A stretch of DNA of 14,326 nucleotides from Bacteroidota bacterium (GCA_009937085.1 JAACDD010000002.1:1-14326); one strand, 5' to 3'; positions 1 through 7,068 are shown, numbered from the stretch's first letter. The notes: generated by a model from the letters alone, not told the origin. Made by a program: numbers and translations.

Positions 1-2
1 CG

Positions 3-131
3 ACAAACAAAGAGCTCGTAGGAGTCGTGGTAGATCCCGACAATGCAACGGCAGACATCAACAAAGACAACAACAGTTGGCCCAAAGTATTAGCGGAAAA
101 CGACTTTGAAAAGTTTAAAAAACAGCAGTAG
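3..131 (+). CDS. C-terminal end of a probable M1-family metallopeptidase (partial, 5' end outside window)
   Basis: An open frame enters from the left edge and ends at TAG 129-131, giving the last 42 residues of a protein. The tail contains VVVDPDNATADINKDNNSW. A pattern of this type (a beta strand, then DP-N, then AD-N--NN-W) is, as I recall it, typical of the extreme C terminus of Bacteroidetes M1 aminopeptidase-like proteins, where it closes the last beta-sandwich domain. It is followed by a lysine-rich tail ending KKQQ. No catalytic HExxH or GxMEN motif can be seen because that part lies outside the window, so the family call is inference from a short stretch. The gene converges on lysA with 11 bp between the stop codons. 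Any other secreted protein with a beta-sandwich tail remains possible. Confidence 0.45.
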   Translation, partial: TNKELVGVVVDPDNATADINKDNNSWPKVLAENDFEKFKKQQ

Positions 132-142
132 TAAAAGTAAAA

Positions 143-1363
143 CTACGCTTCAACCGTATTAAAATCCAATACCACTTGGTTTTCCACAAGGTTGTCAAAA
201 GATTCTGCTTTGCGTATAAGCTGCGCTTCGCCATTGTGCCAAAGCACTTCGGCAGGACGGTAGCGTGAGTTATAGTTACTTGCCATGCTAAAGCAATAGG
301 CACCCGCATTGTGAAAACACAATACATCGCCGTTGCTGATTTCAGAAATTTTACGGTTGTTTGCAAACGTATCTGTCTCGCAGATGTAGCCAACAACAGA
401 GTAAAAACGCTCACGTCCTTCTGGGTTTGAGATGTTTTCAATACTGTGTTGTGCACCGTATAGCATGGGTCGTATAAGGTGGTTAAAGCCACTGTTTACT
501 TGTGCAAAAACGGTGGAAGTTGTTTGCTTTACCGAGTTTACCTGCGTCAAAAAATAGCCTGCTTGGCTTACCAAAAATTTGCCTGGCTCAAATGCCAACA
601 CCAATTCTTTGCCGTATTCGGCACAAAAGGCGTTAAAGCGAACGCTTAATTTTTCGCCTAACTCTTCGATATTAGTTTCGTTATCGCCTTGCTTGTAGGG
701 TACTTTAAACCCACTACCAAAGTCTAAAAATTCCAAATCTGTAAAGTGGCGTGCCGTGTCAAATAATATTTCTGCAGCATGTAAAAACACTTCAATATCC
801 AAAATATCACTTCCTGTATGCATGTGCACACCATTAATATGCATACCTGTATTTTCCACAATGCGTAATAGGTGTGGCATTTGGTGAATGCTGATACCAA
901 ATTTTGAATCAATATGCCCAACTGAGATGTTTGCATTTCCACCCGCCATAATATGCGGATTGATACGAATACACACGGGAACAGTTGGATGCGCCGTGCC
1001 AAATTGCTCCAATATGTCTAAGTTGTCAATATTGATTTGAACGCCCATTTGTGCTACTTCCTCAATTTCAGAAAGCGATACGCCGTTAGGGGTGTAAATG
1101 ATTTCATGCGGTGCAACACCTGCCGCAAGTCCAAGTTGTACTTCTTGAATAGAAACAGTATCTAATCCTGCGCCCAAATGATGCATCCATTTTAGTACGC
1201 TAAGATTTGAAAGTGCTTTTACTGCATAGTTGATGCGCAAATGCGGTACTGCATTAAACGCACGCGTAAGTCGTGTGTATTGTTGTTCCATTACATGTGC
1301 ATCATACACATATATAGGACTTCCAAAATCTTGACTTATCTGTACTAAATCTTGATGCTGCAT
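143..1363 (-). CDS. lysA: Diaminopimelate decarboxylase
   Basis: This cytoplasmic PLP enzyme decarboxylates meso-diaminopimelate to L-lysine, the last step of lysine synthesis. The 406-residue product has the fold type III barrel first: the PLP lysine in YAVKAL (K49), HMHTGS (180-185) and the glycine-rich FGSGF (215-219) for phosphate binding. EPGK follows at 259-262, where many families have EPGR. The C-terminal barrel carries CETDTF (328-333), with the cysteine and glutamate that reach the partner active site, and NAGAYCFSMASNYNSR (352-367). I chose ATG 1361-1363. The frame stays open upstream to 1540, but that extension is not LysA-like, crosses a promoter element and runs into sucC. A TACATTTG lies 15 bp upstream of the chosen start. 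The gene is divergent from sucC. Confidence 0.95.
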   Translation of the reverse strand: MQHQDLVQISQDFGSPIYVYDAHVMEQQYTRLTRAFNAVPHLRINYAVKALSNLSVLKWMHHLGAGLDTVSIQEVQLGLAAGVAPHEIIYTPNGVSLSEIEEVAQMGVQINIDNLDILEQFGTAHPTVPVCIRINPHIMAGGNANISVGHIDSKFGISIHQMPHLLRIVENTGMHINGVHMHTGSDILDIEVFLHAAEILFDTARHFTDLEFLDFGSGFKVPYKQGDNETNIEELGEKLSVRFNAFCAEYGKELVLAFEPGKFLVSQAGYFLTQVNSVKQTTSTVFAQVNSGFNHLIRPMLYGAQHSIENISNPEGRERFYSVVGYICETDTFANNRKISEISNGDVLCFHNAGAYCFSMASNYNSRYRPAEVLWHNGEAQLIRKAESFDNLVENQVVLDFNTVEA

Positions 1364-1378
1364 GACAAATAATTTCGG

Positions 1379-1386
1379 CAAATGTA
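1379..1386 (-). promoter_or_regulatory. Bacteroidetes -7 promoter element for lysA
   Basis: Read on the minus strand this is TACATTTG, a perfect match to the Bacteroidetes consensus TAnnTTTG. It ends 15 nt before the lysA ATG, so a transcript would have a leader of roughly ten bases. No clear TTG (-33 element) is visible 17-23 bp upstream. The element supports the internal lysA start over the longer open frame. Confidence 0.55.
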
Positions 1387-1503
1387 GGTTTTTGATAGAT
1401 GAAAGAAGTGTTGATTGTGAAAATATATTAAAAATAAAACACCGTGTTATAAATATAACAAACATCTTTTTTTGTTTATCATGTAGATGCCCTTTTGATT
1501 GTT

Positions 1504-1511
1504 TATTTTTG
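1504..1511 (+). promoter_or_regulatory. Bacteroidetes -7 promoter element for sucC
   Basis: TATTTTTG is a perfect TAnnTTTG match. It ends 17 nt before the sucC ATG and implies a short A-rich leader without a Shine-Dalgarno sequence. The -33 TTG is not evident at the expected spacing; the nearest TTTG copies, at 1471-1474 and 1494-1497, are too far and too near. Together with the lysA element it makes the 165-bp region a divergent promoter region. Confidence 0.55.
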
Positions 1512-1528
1512 TCCTTTAAAATAGACCG

Positions 1529-2722
1529 ATGAACGTACACGAATACCAGGGAAAAGAAATTTTAGCTCAATTTGGCGTAGGCATTCAACGTGGCGTAGTA
1601 GCTACTACTCCAGATGAAGCAGTTGCTGCAGCCAAACAACTTACTGAGGAAACAGGAACAGATTGGCATGTCATTAAAGCACAAGTCCATGCAGGTGGTC
1701 GCGGAAAAGGCGGCGGAGTAAAACTTGTAAAATCTTTGGATGAGGTAGCGCAAATTTCGGATGATATCATTGGTATGCAACTGGTAACACCACAAACTAC
1801 AGCCGAAGGGAAAAAAGTATACCAAGTATTGGTGGCTGAAGATGTGTACTATCCAGGAGATTCCGAGCCTAAAGAATTTTACATTTCTGTATTGCTCAAT
1901 CGCGCCTCAGGACGCAACATGATTATGTATTCTACAGAAGGAGGAATGGATATCGAAACCGTTGCTGAACAAACACCAGAACTTATTTTCACAGAAGAAA
2001 TTGACCCAACTGTTGGGTTGATCCCCTTTCAAGCACGAAAAGTGGCTTTTAATCTTGGTCTATCAGGAACTGCGTTTAAGGGAATGACCAAATTTGTAAC
2101 TGCGTTGTATAAGGCCTATGTGGGTGCAGATGCAGCCTTATTTGAGATTAACCCAGTGCTGAAAACATCCGATGATAAGATTATCGCTGTAGATGCTAAA
2201 GTAACACTCGATGAAAACGCGTTGTTCCGTCATCCTAATTTTGAAGCGATGCGTGACATTCGTGAAGAAAACCCTACCGATGTGGCAGCTCGCGAAGTAG
2301 GACTTAACTATGTCGCTTTAGATGGCAATGTAGGTTGTATGGTAAACGGAGCCGGTCTTGCTATGGCTACGATGGATTTGATTAAACAAGCTGGTGGCGA
2401 CCCTGCTAACTTTTTAGATGTAGGTGGAACAGCAGATGCTGCCCGCGTTGAAGCGGCGTTTCGTATCATTTTACAAGACACTAAGGTTAAAGCAATTTTG
2501 ATTAATATTTTTGGTGGAATTGTACGCTGCGACCGTGTTGCTCAAGGAATTGTAGATGCGTATAAAAATATGGGAGATGCGATTAATGTTCCCATTATTG
2601 TGCGCCTTCAAGGAACCAATGCAGACATTGCAAAAGAACTGATTGACGCTTCGGGTCTTGAAGTGCAAAGTGCCATTTTGTTTCAAGAAGCTGCTGATAA
2701 AGTACAAGCTGTACTTCAGTAA
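1529..2722 (+). CDS. sucC: Succinyl-CoA synthetase (ADP-forming) beta subunit
   Basis: SucC pairs with SucD to interconvert succinyl-CoA and succinate, with substrate-level phosphorylation of ADP or GDP, in the TCA cycle. The 397 residues are full length for the family. The N-terminal ATP-grasp domain begins MNVHEYQGKEI and carries the nucleotide loop HAGGRGKGGGVK (54-65), and FEINPV (205-210) marks its Mg-binding end. The C-terminal CoA-ligase flavodoxin-like domain shows GCMVNGAGLAMATMD (269-283), FLDVGGTAD (295-303) and NIFGGIVRCD (326-335), the last forming part of the power helix and phosphate site. sucD is not next to it in this window, so the alpha subunit must be encoded elsewhere. 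The start is fixed by the canonical N terminus. Confidence 0.97.
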   Translation: MNVHEYQGKEILAQFGVGIQRGVVATTPDEAVAAAKQLTEETGTDWHVIKAQVHAGGRGKGGGVKLVKSLDEVAQISDDIIGMQLVTPQTTAEGKKVYQVLVAEDVYYPGDSEPKEFYISVLLNRASGRNMIMYSTEGGMDIETVAEQTPELIFTEEIDPTVGLIPFQARKVAFNLGLSGTAFKGMTKFVTALYKAYVGADAALFEINPVLKTSDDKIIAVDAKVTLDENALFRHPNFEAMRDIREENPTDVAAREVGLNYVALDGNVGCMVNGAGLAMATMDLIKQAGGDPANFLDVGGTADAARVEAAFRIILQDTKVKAILINIFGGIVRCDRVAQGIVDAYKNMGDAINVPIIVRLQGTNADIAKELIDASGLEVQSAILFQEAADKVQAVLQ

Positions 2723-2732
2723 GCAGACACAT

Positions 2733-2771
2733 TGTCAGTATTTTTACGAAATACAATGACATAAAGTCATT
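2733..2771 (+). terminator. Two overlapping hairpins after sucC (weak terminator or switch)
   Basis: Hairpin 1 pairs GTATTT (2738-2743) with AAATAC (2749-2754) over a 5-nt loop. It is extended by TGTCA (2733-2737) with TGACA (2757-2761) across a 2-nt bulge. Hairpin 2 pairs AATGAC (2755-2760) with GTCATT (2766-2771) over loop ATAAA. The two share bases 2757-2760 and so cannot both form fully. Both are AT-rich and neither is followed by a clean U tract, so a terminator role is uncertain. Confidence 0.35.
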
Positions 2772-2801
2772 AAAACGCCATCGGTACGATGCTTGCCATG
2801 A

Positions 2802-2828
2802 GTTAGGTGTATAATATTAAAACCTAAC
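2802..2828 (+). promoter_or_regulatory. Perfect inverted repeat immediately upstream of hsp20
   Basis: GTTAGGT (2802-2808) and ACCTAAC (2822-2828) are a perfect 7-bp inverted repeat around a 13-nt AT-only core after the first base. The core contains TATAAT at 2810-2815. The right arm ends 3 nt before the ATG. It may be an operator flanking a -10-like hexamer, or, if transcription starts upstream, an RNA hairpin that hides the ribosome-binding region. It is not the CIRCE sequence. No TAnnTTTG is present in the sucC-hsp20 spacer. Confidence 0.45.
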
Positions 2829-2831
2829 ATC

Positions 2832-3260
2832 ATGAATTTAGTTCGTAGAAACACAAATCCATTATTTCCATCTTTATTAGATGAGTTTTTCGGAACAGGA
2901 TTTCCGTTAACCACAACATCGGCGCGTACACATGTACCATCCGTAAACATTGTAGAAACAGATACTGCTTTTGAGGTAGCTGTTGCTGCTCCTGGTAAAA
3001 CCAGAAAAGACTTCAATGTGGAGCTAGACGACCACGTGTTGACTGTTTCCAGTGAAACCACGCATAAAGATGAAAACAAAACGGCTCAGTATACACGTCG
3101 TGAGTTTGCCTACGATAGTTTTCAGCGTAGTTTTAGACTACCCGAAACTATTGATACTACAGGAATCAACGCTAAATATGACAATGGCATTTTGACTATT
3201 TCCTTGCCAAAACTGCAAGAAGCAATTCCTGAACCCAAAAAGCAGATTGAAATCAAGTAA
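2832..3260 (+). CDS. Small heat-shock protein, Hsp20/alpha-crystallin family
   Basis: This is a 142-residue ATP-independent holdase chaperone of the cytoplasm, which binds unfolding proteins for later refolding by DnaK/ClpB. The N terminus has the LFPSLLDEFFG pattern (11-21) common in bacterial Hsp20 proteins. The alpha-crystallin domain spans about 35-127, from VNIVETD and the AAPGKTRKDFNVEL turn (52-65) to the end strand YDNGILTISLPK (116-127). The C-terminal tail has an IEI motif (139-141), the I-x-I contact used for oligomer assembly. The gene stands alone between sucC and convergent uvrB, 109 bp after sucC, and has a striking inverted repeat at its start that could mediate its regulation. 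The 11-bp gap to the uvrB stop leaves little room for a separate terminator. Confidence 0.95.
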   Translation: MNLVRRNTNPLFPSLLDEFFGTGFPLTTTSARTHVPSVNIVETDTAFEVAVAAPGKTRKDFNVELDDHVLTVSSETTHKDENKTAQYTRREFAYDSFQRSFRLPETIDTTGINAKYDNGILTISLPKLQEAIPEPKKQIEIK

Positions 3261-3271
3261 TTGTTCGCGTA

Positions 3272-5257
3272 TTAAGCCAACGTTTTTAGTTGGTTTTGCA
3301 TGCGCTCAATTTCATCTCTAAAATGAGCCGCTTGGATAAAATCCATATCCATAGCGGCTTTTTCCATGTCTTTTCGTGTCTTACGTACTTTGGCTTGTAG
3401 TGCATCTTTTGATAAATAAGCAATATCCTCTTTTTCTAAAGTTGCTGATTCGGGAGCCGCATTCATACGTTCAAAAGTTTCGTCTAATGCTTTGTTTAAT
3501 GCTTGTGGTGTAATGTTGTGTTTTTCATTATACGCCATTTGCTTTGCCCTTCGGTATAGCGTTTCATCAATGGTTTTTTGCATGCTTTTGGTAACGTTAT
3601 CCGCATACATGATCGCCATACCGTTTAAGTTTCGCGCTGCTCGCCCAACAGTTTGTGTCAGTGAGCGTGCCGAACGTAAAAAACCTTCTTTATCTGCATC
3701 CAAAATTGCTACTAACGAAACTTCGGGAAGGTCTAATCCTTCTCGTAAAAGGTTTACGCCAATCAACACATCAAACAATCCCTTGCGTAAATCATGCATG
3801 ATTTCAACTCGTTCAAGGGTGTCAATATCGCTGTGAATGTACCTACAGCGAATGGCAATACGGGAGAGGTATTTGGTGAGCTCTTCCGCCATCCGCTTGG
3901 TAAGTGTGGTGACCAAAACGCGTTCGTCTTTTTCGGTGCGTAGCTGAATTTCTTCTACCAAATCATCAATTTGATTTAAGCTTGGACGCACTTCGATAAT
4001 CGGGTCTAAGAGTCCAGTCGGACGAATAATTTGCTCCACATAAACGCCTTGCGTTTGCTCCAGCTCGTAGTCCGAAGGTGTGGCACTCACGTAAATAACT
4101 TGTCGTTGTAATTGCTCGAATTCTTCGTATTTCAATGGGCGATTATCCATCGCAGCAGGCAATCGGAAGCCGTATTCTACCAAATTCTCTTTGCGGCTAC
4201 GGTCACCTCCATACATGGCGTGCACTTGCGATAAGGTTACATGGCTTTCGTCCACTACCATCAAAAAATCATCTGGGAAATAATCTAACAAACAAAAGGG
4301 TCTCGTGCCAGGTTCACGTCCGTCAATGTAACGAGAGTAATTTTCTATGCCCGAACAATAACCCAATTCACGAATCATTTCCAAATCAAAATTGGTGCGT
4401 TCTTCCAATCGTTTTGCTTCCAAATGTTTGCCAACTTCCTTAAAATAATCCACTTGCGCGGTTAGGTCATCTTGAATTTGATGAATGGCGTTTTGCAGCA
4501 CTTCGGGAGAAGTCGCAAACATATTTGCAGGGTATATGGTCAGTTGCTCAAAATTTTCTTTGATATTTCCTGTCAGCGGATCAAATACTTCGATTGCTTC
4601 GATTTCATCTCCAAAAAAATGAATTTTAAAGGCATGATCGGCATAACTTGGAAACACGTCAATTACATCTCCGTTTACTCTAAAATTCCCATGTAAAAAA
4701 TCGGCAGTAGTCCGTGCATAAAGGCTTTGTACCAGTTGATGCAGTAATTTTGTTCGAGGAATCACTTCATCTACCTGAATATGAATCACACTCTTTTTAA
4801 ATTCTACAGGATTTCCAATTCCGTACAGACAGGAAACCGAAGCTACTACAATTACGTCGCGTCGGCCCGAAAGCAACGAAGAGGTGGTGCTTAGCCGCAA
4901 CTTCTCAATTTCATCATTAATAGATAAATCTTTTTCTATATAAGTCCCCGAAGTAGGAATATACGCCTCGGGTTGGTAGTAATCGTAGTAAGACACAAAA
5001 TATTCAACGGCATTATTGGGAAAAAACTGCTTAAATTCTGAATACAACTGTGCTGCAAGCGTTTTGTTATGCGCTAAAACGAGAGTGGGACGTCTTGTTT
5101 CGGCAATAACGTTGGCAACTGTAAAGGTTTTTCCAGATCCTGTAACTCCTAAAAGTGTTTGAAATTTATCTTGCTCGGCAAGTCCCATCGCCAATTGACG
5201 AATCGCTTTTGGCTGATCGCCAGTGGGTTTAAAATCAGAAATAAGCTCGAACTCCAT
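3272..5257 (-). CDS. uvrB: UvrABC excinuclease subunit B
   Basis: UvrB is the damage-verifying helicase-like core of nucleotide excision repair: loaded by UvrA, it opens DNA at the lesion and recruits UvrC. The 661-residue protein is full length. Visible in order are Walker A GVTGSGKT (37-44), the beta-hairpin YYDYYQPEAYIP (90-101) that inserts between strands, GREPGTRPFCLLDYFPDD (313-330), Walker B/DESH (336-339), VSATPSDYE (390-398), motif V region LLREGLDLPEVSL (503-515) and motif VI QTVGRAARN (535-543). A C-terminal UVR domain (about 622-657) binds UvrA/UvrC. ATG 5255-5257 gives the usual MEFELISDFKPTGDQPKAI start. The gene follows the ABC permease by 23 bp, yet a TATTTTTG element in that gap suggests an independent promoter. 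Confidence 0.97.
   Translation of the reverse strand: MEFELISDFKPTGDQPKAIRQLAMGLAEQDKFQTLLGVTGSGKTFTVANVIAETRRPTLVLAHNKTLAAQLYSEFKQFFPNNAVEYFVSYYDYYQPEAYIPTSGTYIEKDLSINDEIEKLRLSTTSSLLSGRRDVIVVASVSCLYGIGNPVEFKKSVIHIQVDEVIPRTKLLHQLVQSLYARTTADFLHGNFRVNGDVIDVFPSYADHAFKIHFFGDEIEAIEVFDPLTGNIKENFEQLTIYPANMFATSPEVLQNAIHQIQDDLTAQVDYFKEVGKHLEAKRLEERTNFDLEMIRELGYCSGIENYSRYIDGREPGTRPFCLLDYFPDDFLMVVDESHVTLSQVHAMYGGDRSRKENLVEYGFRLPAAMDNRPLKYEEFEQLQRQVIYVSATPSDYELEQTQGVYVEQIIRPTGLLDPIIEVRPSLNQIDDLVEEIQLRTEKDERVLVTTLTKRMAEELTKYLSRIAIRCRYIHSDIDTLERVEIMHDLRKGLFDVLIGVNLLREGLDLPEVSLVAILDADKEGFLRSARSLTQTVGRAARNLNGMAIMYADNVTKSMQKTIDETLYRRAKQMAYNEKHNITPQALNKALDETFERMNAAPESATLEKEDIAYLSKDALQAKVRKTRKDMEKAAMDMDFIQAAHFRDEIERMQNQLKTLA
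3276..3298 (+). terminator. Possible weak bidirectional terminator between hsp20 and uvrB
   Basis: CCAAC (3277-3281) pairs with GTTGG (3289-3293), with a G-T pair possible at 3276/3294, over loop GTTTTTA. It is followed by TTTTG on the plus strand, and the minus-strand copy has an A/T-rich flank as well. It lies inside the last codons of uvrB and just after the hsp20 stop. The stem is short, so the call is tentative. Confidence 0.3.
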
Positions 5258-5264
5258 AGCATGC

Positions 5265-5272
5265 CAAAAATA
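5265..5272 (-). promoter_or_regulatory. Bacteroidetes -7 promoter element for uvrB
   Basis: On the minus strand this reads TATTTTTG, a perfect TAnnTTTG. It ends 7 nt before the uvrB ATG, so the transcript would have almost no leader. It sits in the 23-bp gap after the ABC permease stop and would let uvrB be expressed apart from the transporter. No -33 TTG is visible at the proper spacing. Confidence 0.5.
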
Positions 5273-5280
5273 GCAAAAAC

Positions 5281-6114
5281 TTAGAGGTCACGGCGCATAA
5301 GTAGTCTATAGGTTAGTAAATAAAAAATATAGGACCAAATAAGTACAATCACAATGTCCCAAAAGCGAACAGTAGTATTGGTTTGCATGATTTCGCCTAC
5401 TTGTTCAGCAAGGTTACGTACTGCCGAAAGGCGTGTAAAAGGTTCTGGCACAAGGTTGCTCATCGCGTTTAGTGGAAACAGCCTGAACACTTGATCAGCA
5501 TCTATCCAAGAAGGTGACTTCCATTTTAATATGCCATAGCTGATCCCTTCAAACATTTGCCAAACACCCAAAAACCCCAACGCAAAAGCAGAACGCTTGA
5601 TGGCAGTTCCTAAAAACAAGCAAAATGCAAAAAAAGCGACCAATTTTAGAAAGTATGCCAACAGGTATTCCAAGTCTTTAAAAATAATTCCGATTTCGTT
5701 GTAATTGGAATACATCAGCCCCAAAATCAGCGAAACCACGAAAATAAAAAGGGTGGAAATAGCTGCAAACATTAGAATCATAACCCATTTGGAGTGTAAA
5801 AACTCGCGTTTACTAAGTCCATCAATCAGGTTTTGTTTGATGGTTTTATTGCTGTATTCATTAGCAGTCATAGAAACGATAACCACCGCCAAAAAGATTT
5901 TGAATAATGCCCCGATAAACGCATTAAAATGCCAGATATAGGGAAAATTAAAAATGCCTTGCTCTGCCAAATGAAACTTAATGGGGCCAACATCAAATTT
6001 GATAGCTGCTATGAGGGCAATAGAAGTAAGTAAAATAAAATAAGCACCAATCAAAATACGGCTAGAGCGGTTGGTGCGCAATTTGTCAAACTCTATCCAA
6101 AACAATCGTTTCAT
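5281..6114 (-). CDS. ABC-2 type transporter permease
   Basis: This 277-residue inner-membrane protein has about six hydrophobic helices (near 19-39, 62-84, 111-134, 148-170, 174-195 and 252-270). The signature region after helix 2, NEYSNKTIKQNLIDGLSKRE (85-104), matches the cytoplasmic coupling segment of ABC-2 permeases of the bacitracin/lantibiotic-immunity type (BcrB/LanE-like), where an E-x-x-x-x-T pattern precedes a K-W at the next helix (K109-W110). Its start codon overlaps the stop of the ATPase gene by 4 bp (ATGA), so the two are translationally coupled and should form one exporter, probably two copies of each subunit. The substrate cannot be read from the sequence. The long loop between helices 5 and 6 (about 196-250) is hydrophilic. 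Confidence 0.85.
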   Translation of the reverse strand: MKRLFWIEFDKLRTNRSSRILIGAYFILLTSIALIAAIKFDVGPIKFHLAEQGIFNFPYIWHFNAFIGALFKIFLAVVIVSMTANEYSNKTIKQNLIDGLSKREFLHSKWVMILMFAAISTLFIFVVSLILGLMYSNYNEIGIIFKDLEYLLAYFLKLVAFFAFCLFLGTAIKRSAFALGFLGVWQMFEGISYGILKWKSPSWIDADQVFRLFPLNAMSNLVPEPFTRLSAVRNLAEQVGEIMQTNTTVRFWDIVIVLIWSYIFYLLTYRLLMRRDL

Positions 6115-7013
6115 AGTTGTTGGTTTTTCGTTAGACTTAAAAATTGCTCTTCTAAAGTTTTGTGTTTTTGGGCAAAATGCGTGATGATAATCCCTTGCTC
6201 ACTTAACGATTTACTGAGATCAGTAGCGGAAATGGTCTTGTTCGGATACGCAAGAATATAAGATTCATGGATTTCAATTTTTTCAATATCCTTGTGTTTG
6301 TCAAGAATATTTTGAAGTGCTGTTACGTCAGTTGCATTGATTTCAAAATAGCCGAGGTCTGTGGTAAGTGCTGTTACCTCACCAAAGTAAATTCGCGTTC
6401 CTTTTTGTAAAACCAATACGTGTGAGCATACTTTTTCTACTTCGTCTAATAAATGCGAAGCCAACAAAATTGTTGTTCCTTGCGCTGCAATTTTTTTGAT
6501 AATGCCACGCACTTGCGCAATTCCTTGCGGGTCTAATCCGTTCGTGGGTTCATCTAGAATTAGAATCTCTGGGTCGTTGAGTAGGGCAGAGGCGATAGCC
6601 AATCGCTGCTTCATGCCTAACGAATAGGTTTTAAACTTGTCGTTTTTGCGATCCAAAAGATCAACCAGTTCTAATTTTTCTTCAATTTTGGATTGCGGTA
6701 CCTCTTTGATCCGACATACCAAGCGCAAGTTTTGCGCGGCGGTCATATAGGGATAAAAATTGGGTCGCTCAATAATAGCACCTACACGCTTTAGCGCCTG
6801 ATGCGTATTTTGTGTTCCGTCAAACCAAGAAAATGTTCCAGAAGTTGGATTTACGACATTTAAAATCATCCCAAGCGTGGTTGATTTTCCACTTCCATTT
6901 GGACCAAGAATTCCATATACATTTCCTTTGTTTATGGAAAAAGAAAGTGCGTTTACTGCAGTAAGTCGCCCAAATTTTTTGGTTAAGTCGGTTACGTTTA
7001 AAATGGTGCTCAT
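6111..7013 (-). CDS. ABC transporter ATP-binding protein (BcrA/LanF-like)
   Basis: This is the 300-residue ATPase subunit of the exporter encoded with the following permease gene. Walker A is GPNGSGKST (37-45), the signature motif SLGMKQR (131-137), Walker B LILDEP (151-156) with D-loop GLDPQG (159-164), and the switch histidine is H187 in LLASHLLDE. Where most ABC ATPases have a Q-loop this protein has AIIERPNFYPYMTA (79-92), with glutamate E82. Such an E-loop is described for the lantibiotic-immunity LanF and BcrA lineage, which suggests export of, or protection from, peptides or other amphipathic compounds. The last 90 residues form a C-terminal extension common in this lineage. The start lies 55 bp from the divergent kinase-like gene. 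No TAnnTTTG was found for it. Confidence 0.92.
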   Translation of the reverse strand: MSTILNVTDLTKKFGRLTAVNALSFSINKGNVYGILGPNGSGKSTTLGMILNVVNPTSGTFSWFDGTQNTHQALKRVGAIIERPNFYPYMTAAQNLRLVCRIKEVPQSKIEEKLELVDLLDRKNDKFKTYSLGMKQRLAIASALLNDPEILILDEPTNGLDPQGIAQVRGIIKKIAAQGTTILLASHLLDEVEKVCSHVLVLQKGTRIYFGEVTALTTDLGYFEINATDVTALQNILDKHKDIEKIEIHESYILAYPNKTISATDLSKSLSEQGIIITHFAQKHKTLEEQFLSLTKNQQL

Positions 7014-7048
7014 TGTTCTAATAACGTATGGTGCTGTATTTTGTTACA

Positions 7049-7064
7049 CAAAGCCCTAACTTTG
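7049..7064 (+). promoter_or_regulatory. -7 promoter element TAACTTTG within a small dyad
   Basis: TAACTTTG at 7057-7064 is a perfect TAnnTTTG for the plus-strand kinase-like gene. It ends 4 nt before the ATG, which predicts a leaderless or nearly leaderless mRNA. The same bases form the right half of the dyad CAAAG-N6-CTTTG (7049-7064), which could be an operator or chance. A usable -33 element is not clear: TTTG at 7040-7043 is only 13 bp away, and CTG at 7034-7036 is better spaced. Confidence 0.5.
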
Positions 7065-7068
7065 AAGC

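Noticed and set aside
128..146. Hairpin GTAGT-N9-ACTAC across the convergent stops of the first gene and lysA
   Set aside because: Only 5 bp of stem, a 9-nt loop and no T tract; not enough for a terminator call.
259..262. EPGK instead of EPGR in LysA (protein residues 259-262) as a defective site
   Set aside because: A conservative change that I recall as usual in Bacteroidota LysA; all other active-site motifs are present.
1364..1540. N-terminal extension of lysA by 59 residues to an ATG at 1540
   Set aside because: The extension is not like DAPDC, crosses the TACATTTG element and overlaps the start of divergent sucC; the reading frame is simply open in AT-rich intergenic DNA.
2700..2716. 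Stem AAGTACA-AGC-TGTACTT at the end of sucC
   Set aside because: It lies wholly within codons of sucC with no following T tract, so it is probably a coincidence of coding sequence.
2793..2815. sigma70-like promoter TTGCCA/TATAAT before hsp20
   Set aside because: The spacer is only 11 bp and this kind of bacterium mainly uses TAnnTTTG promoters; the TATAAT may matter but not as a standard promoter pair.
4135..4443. Plus-strand open frames inside uvrB, and similar antisense frames in lysA, sucC, cca and the glycosyltransferase genes
   Set aside because: They lie opposite well-supported genes, have no recognisable domains or promoter elements, and have compositions expected of antisense reading.
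7014..7068. Minus-strand TAGGGCTTTG as a -7 element for the ABC ATPase
   Set aside because: Four bases separate TA and TTTG instead of two, so it does not fit the consensus.
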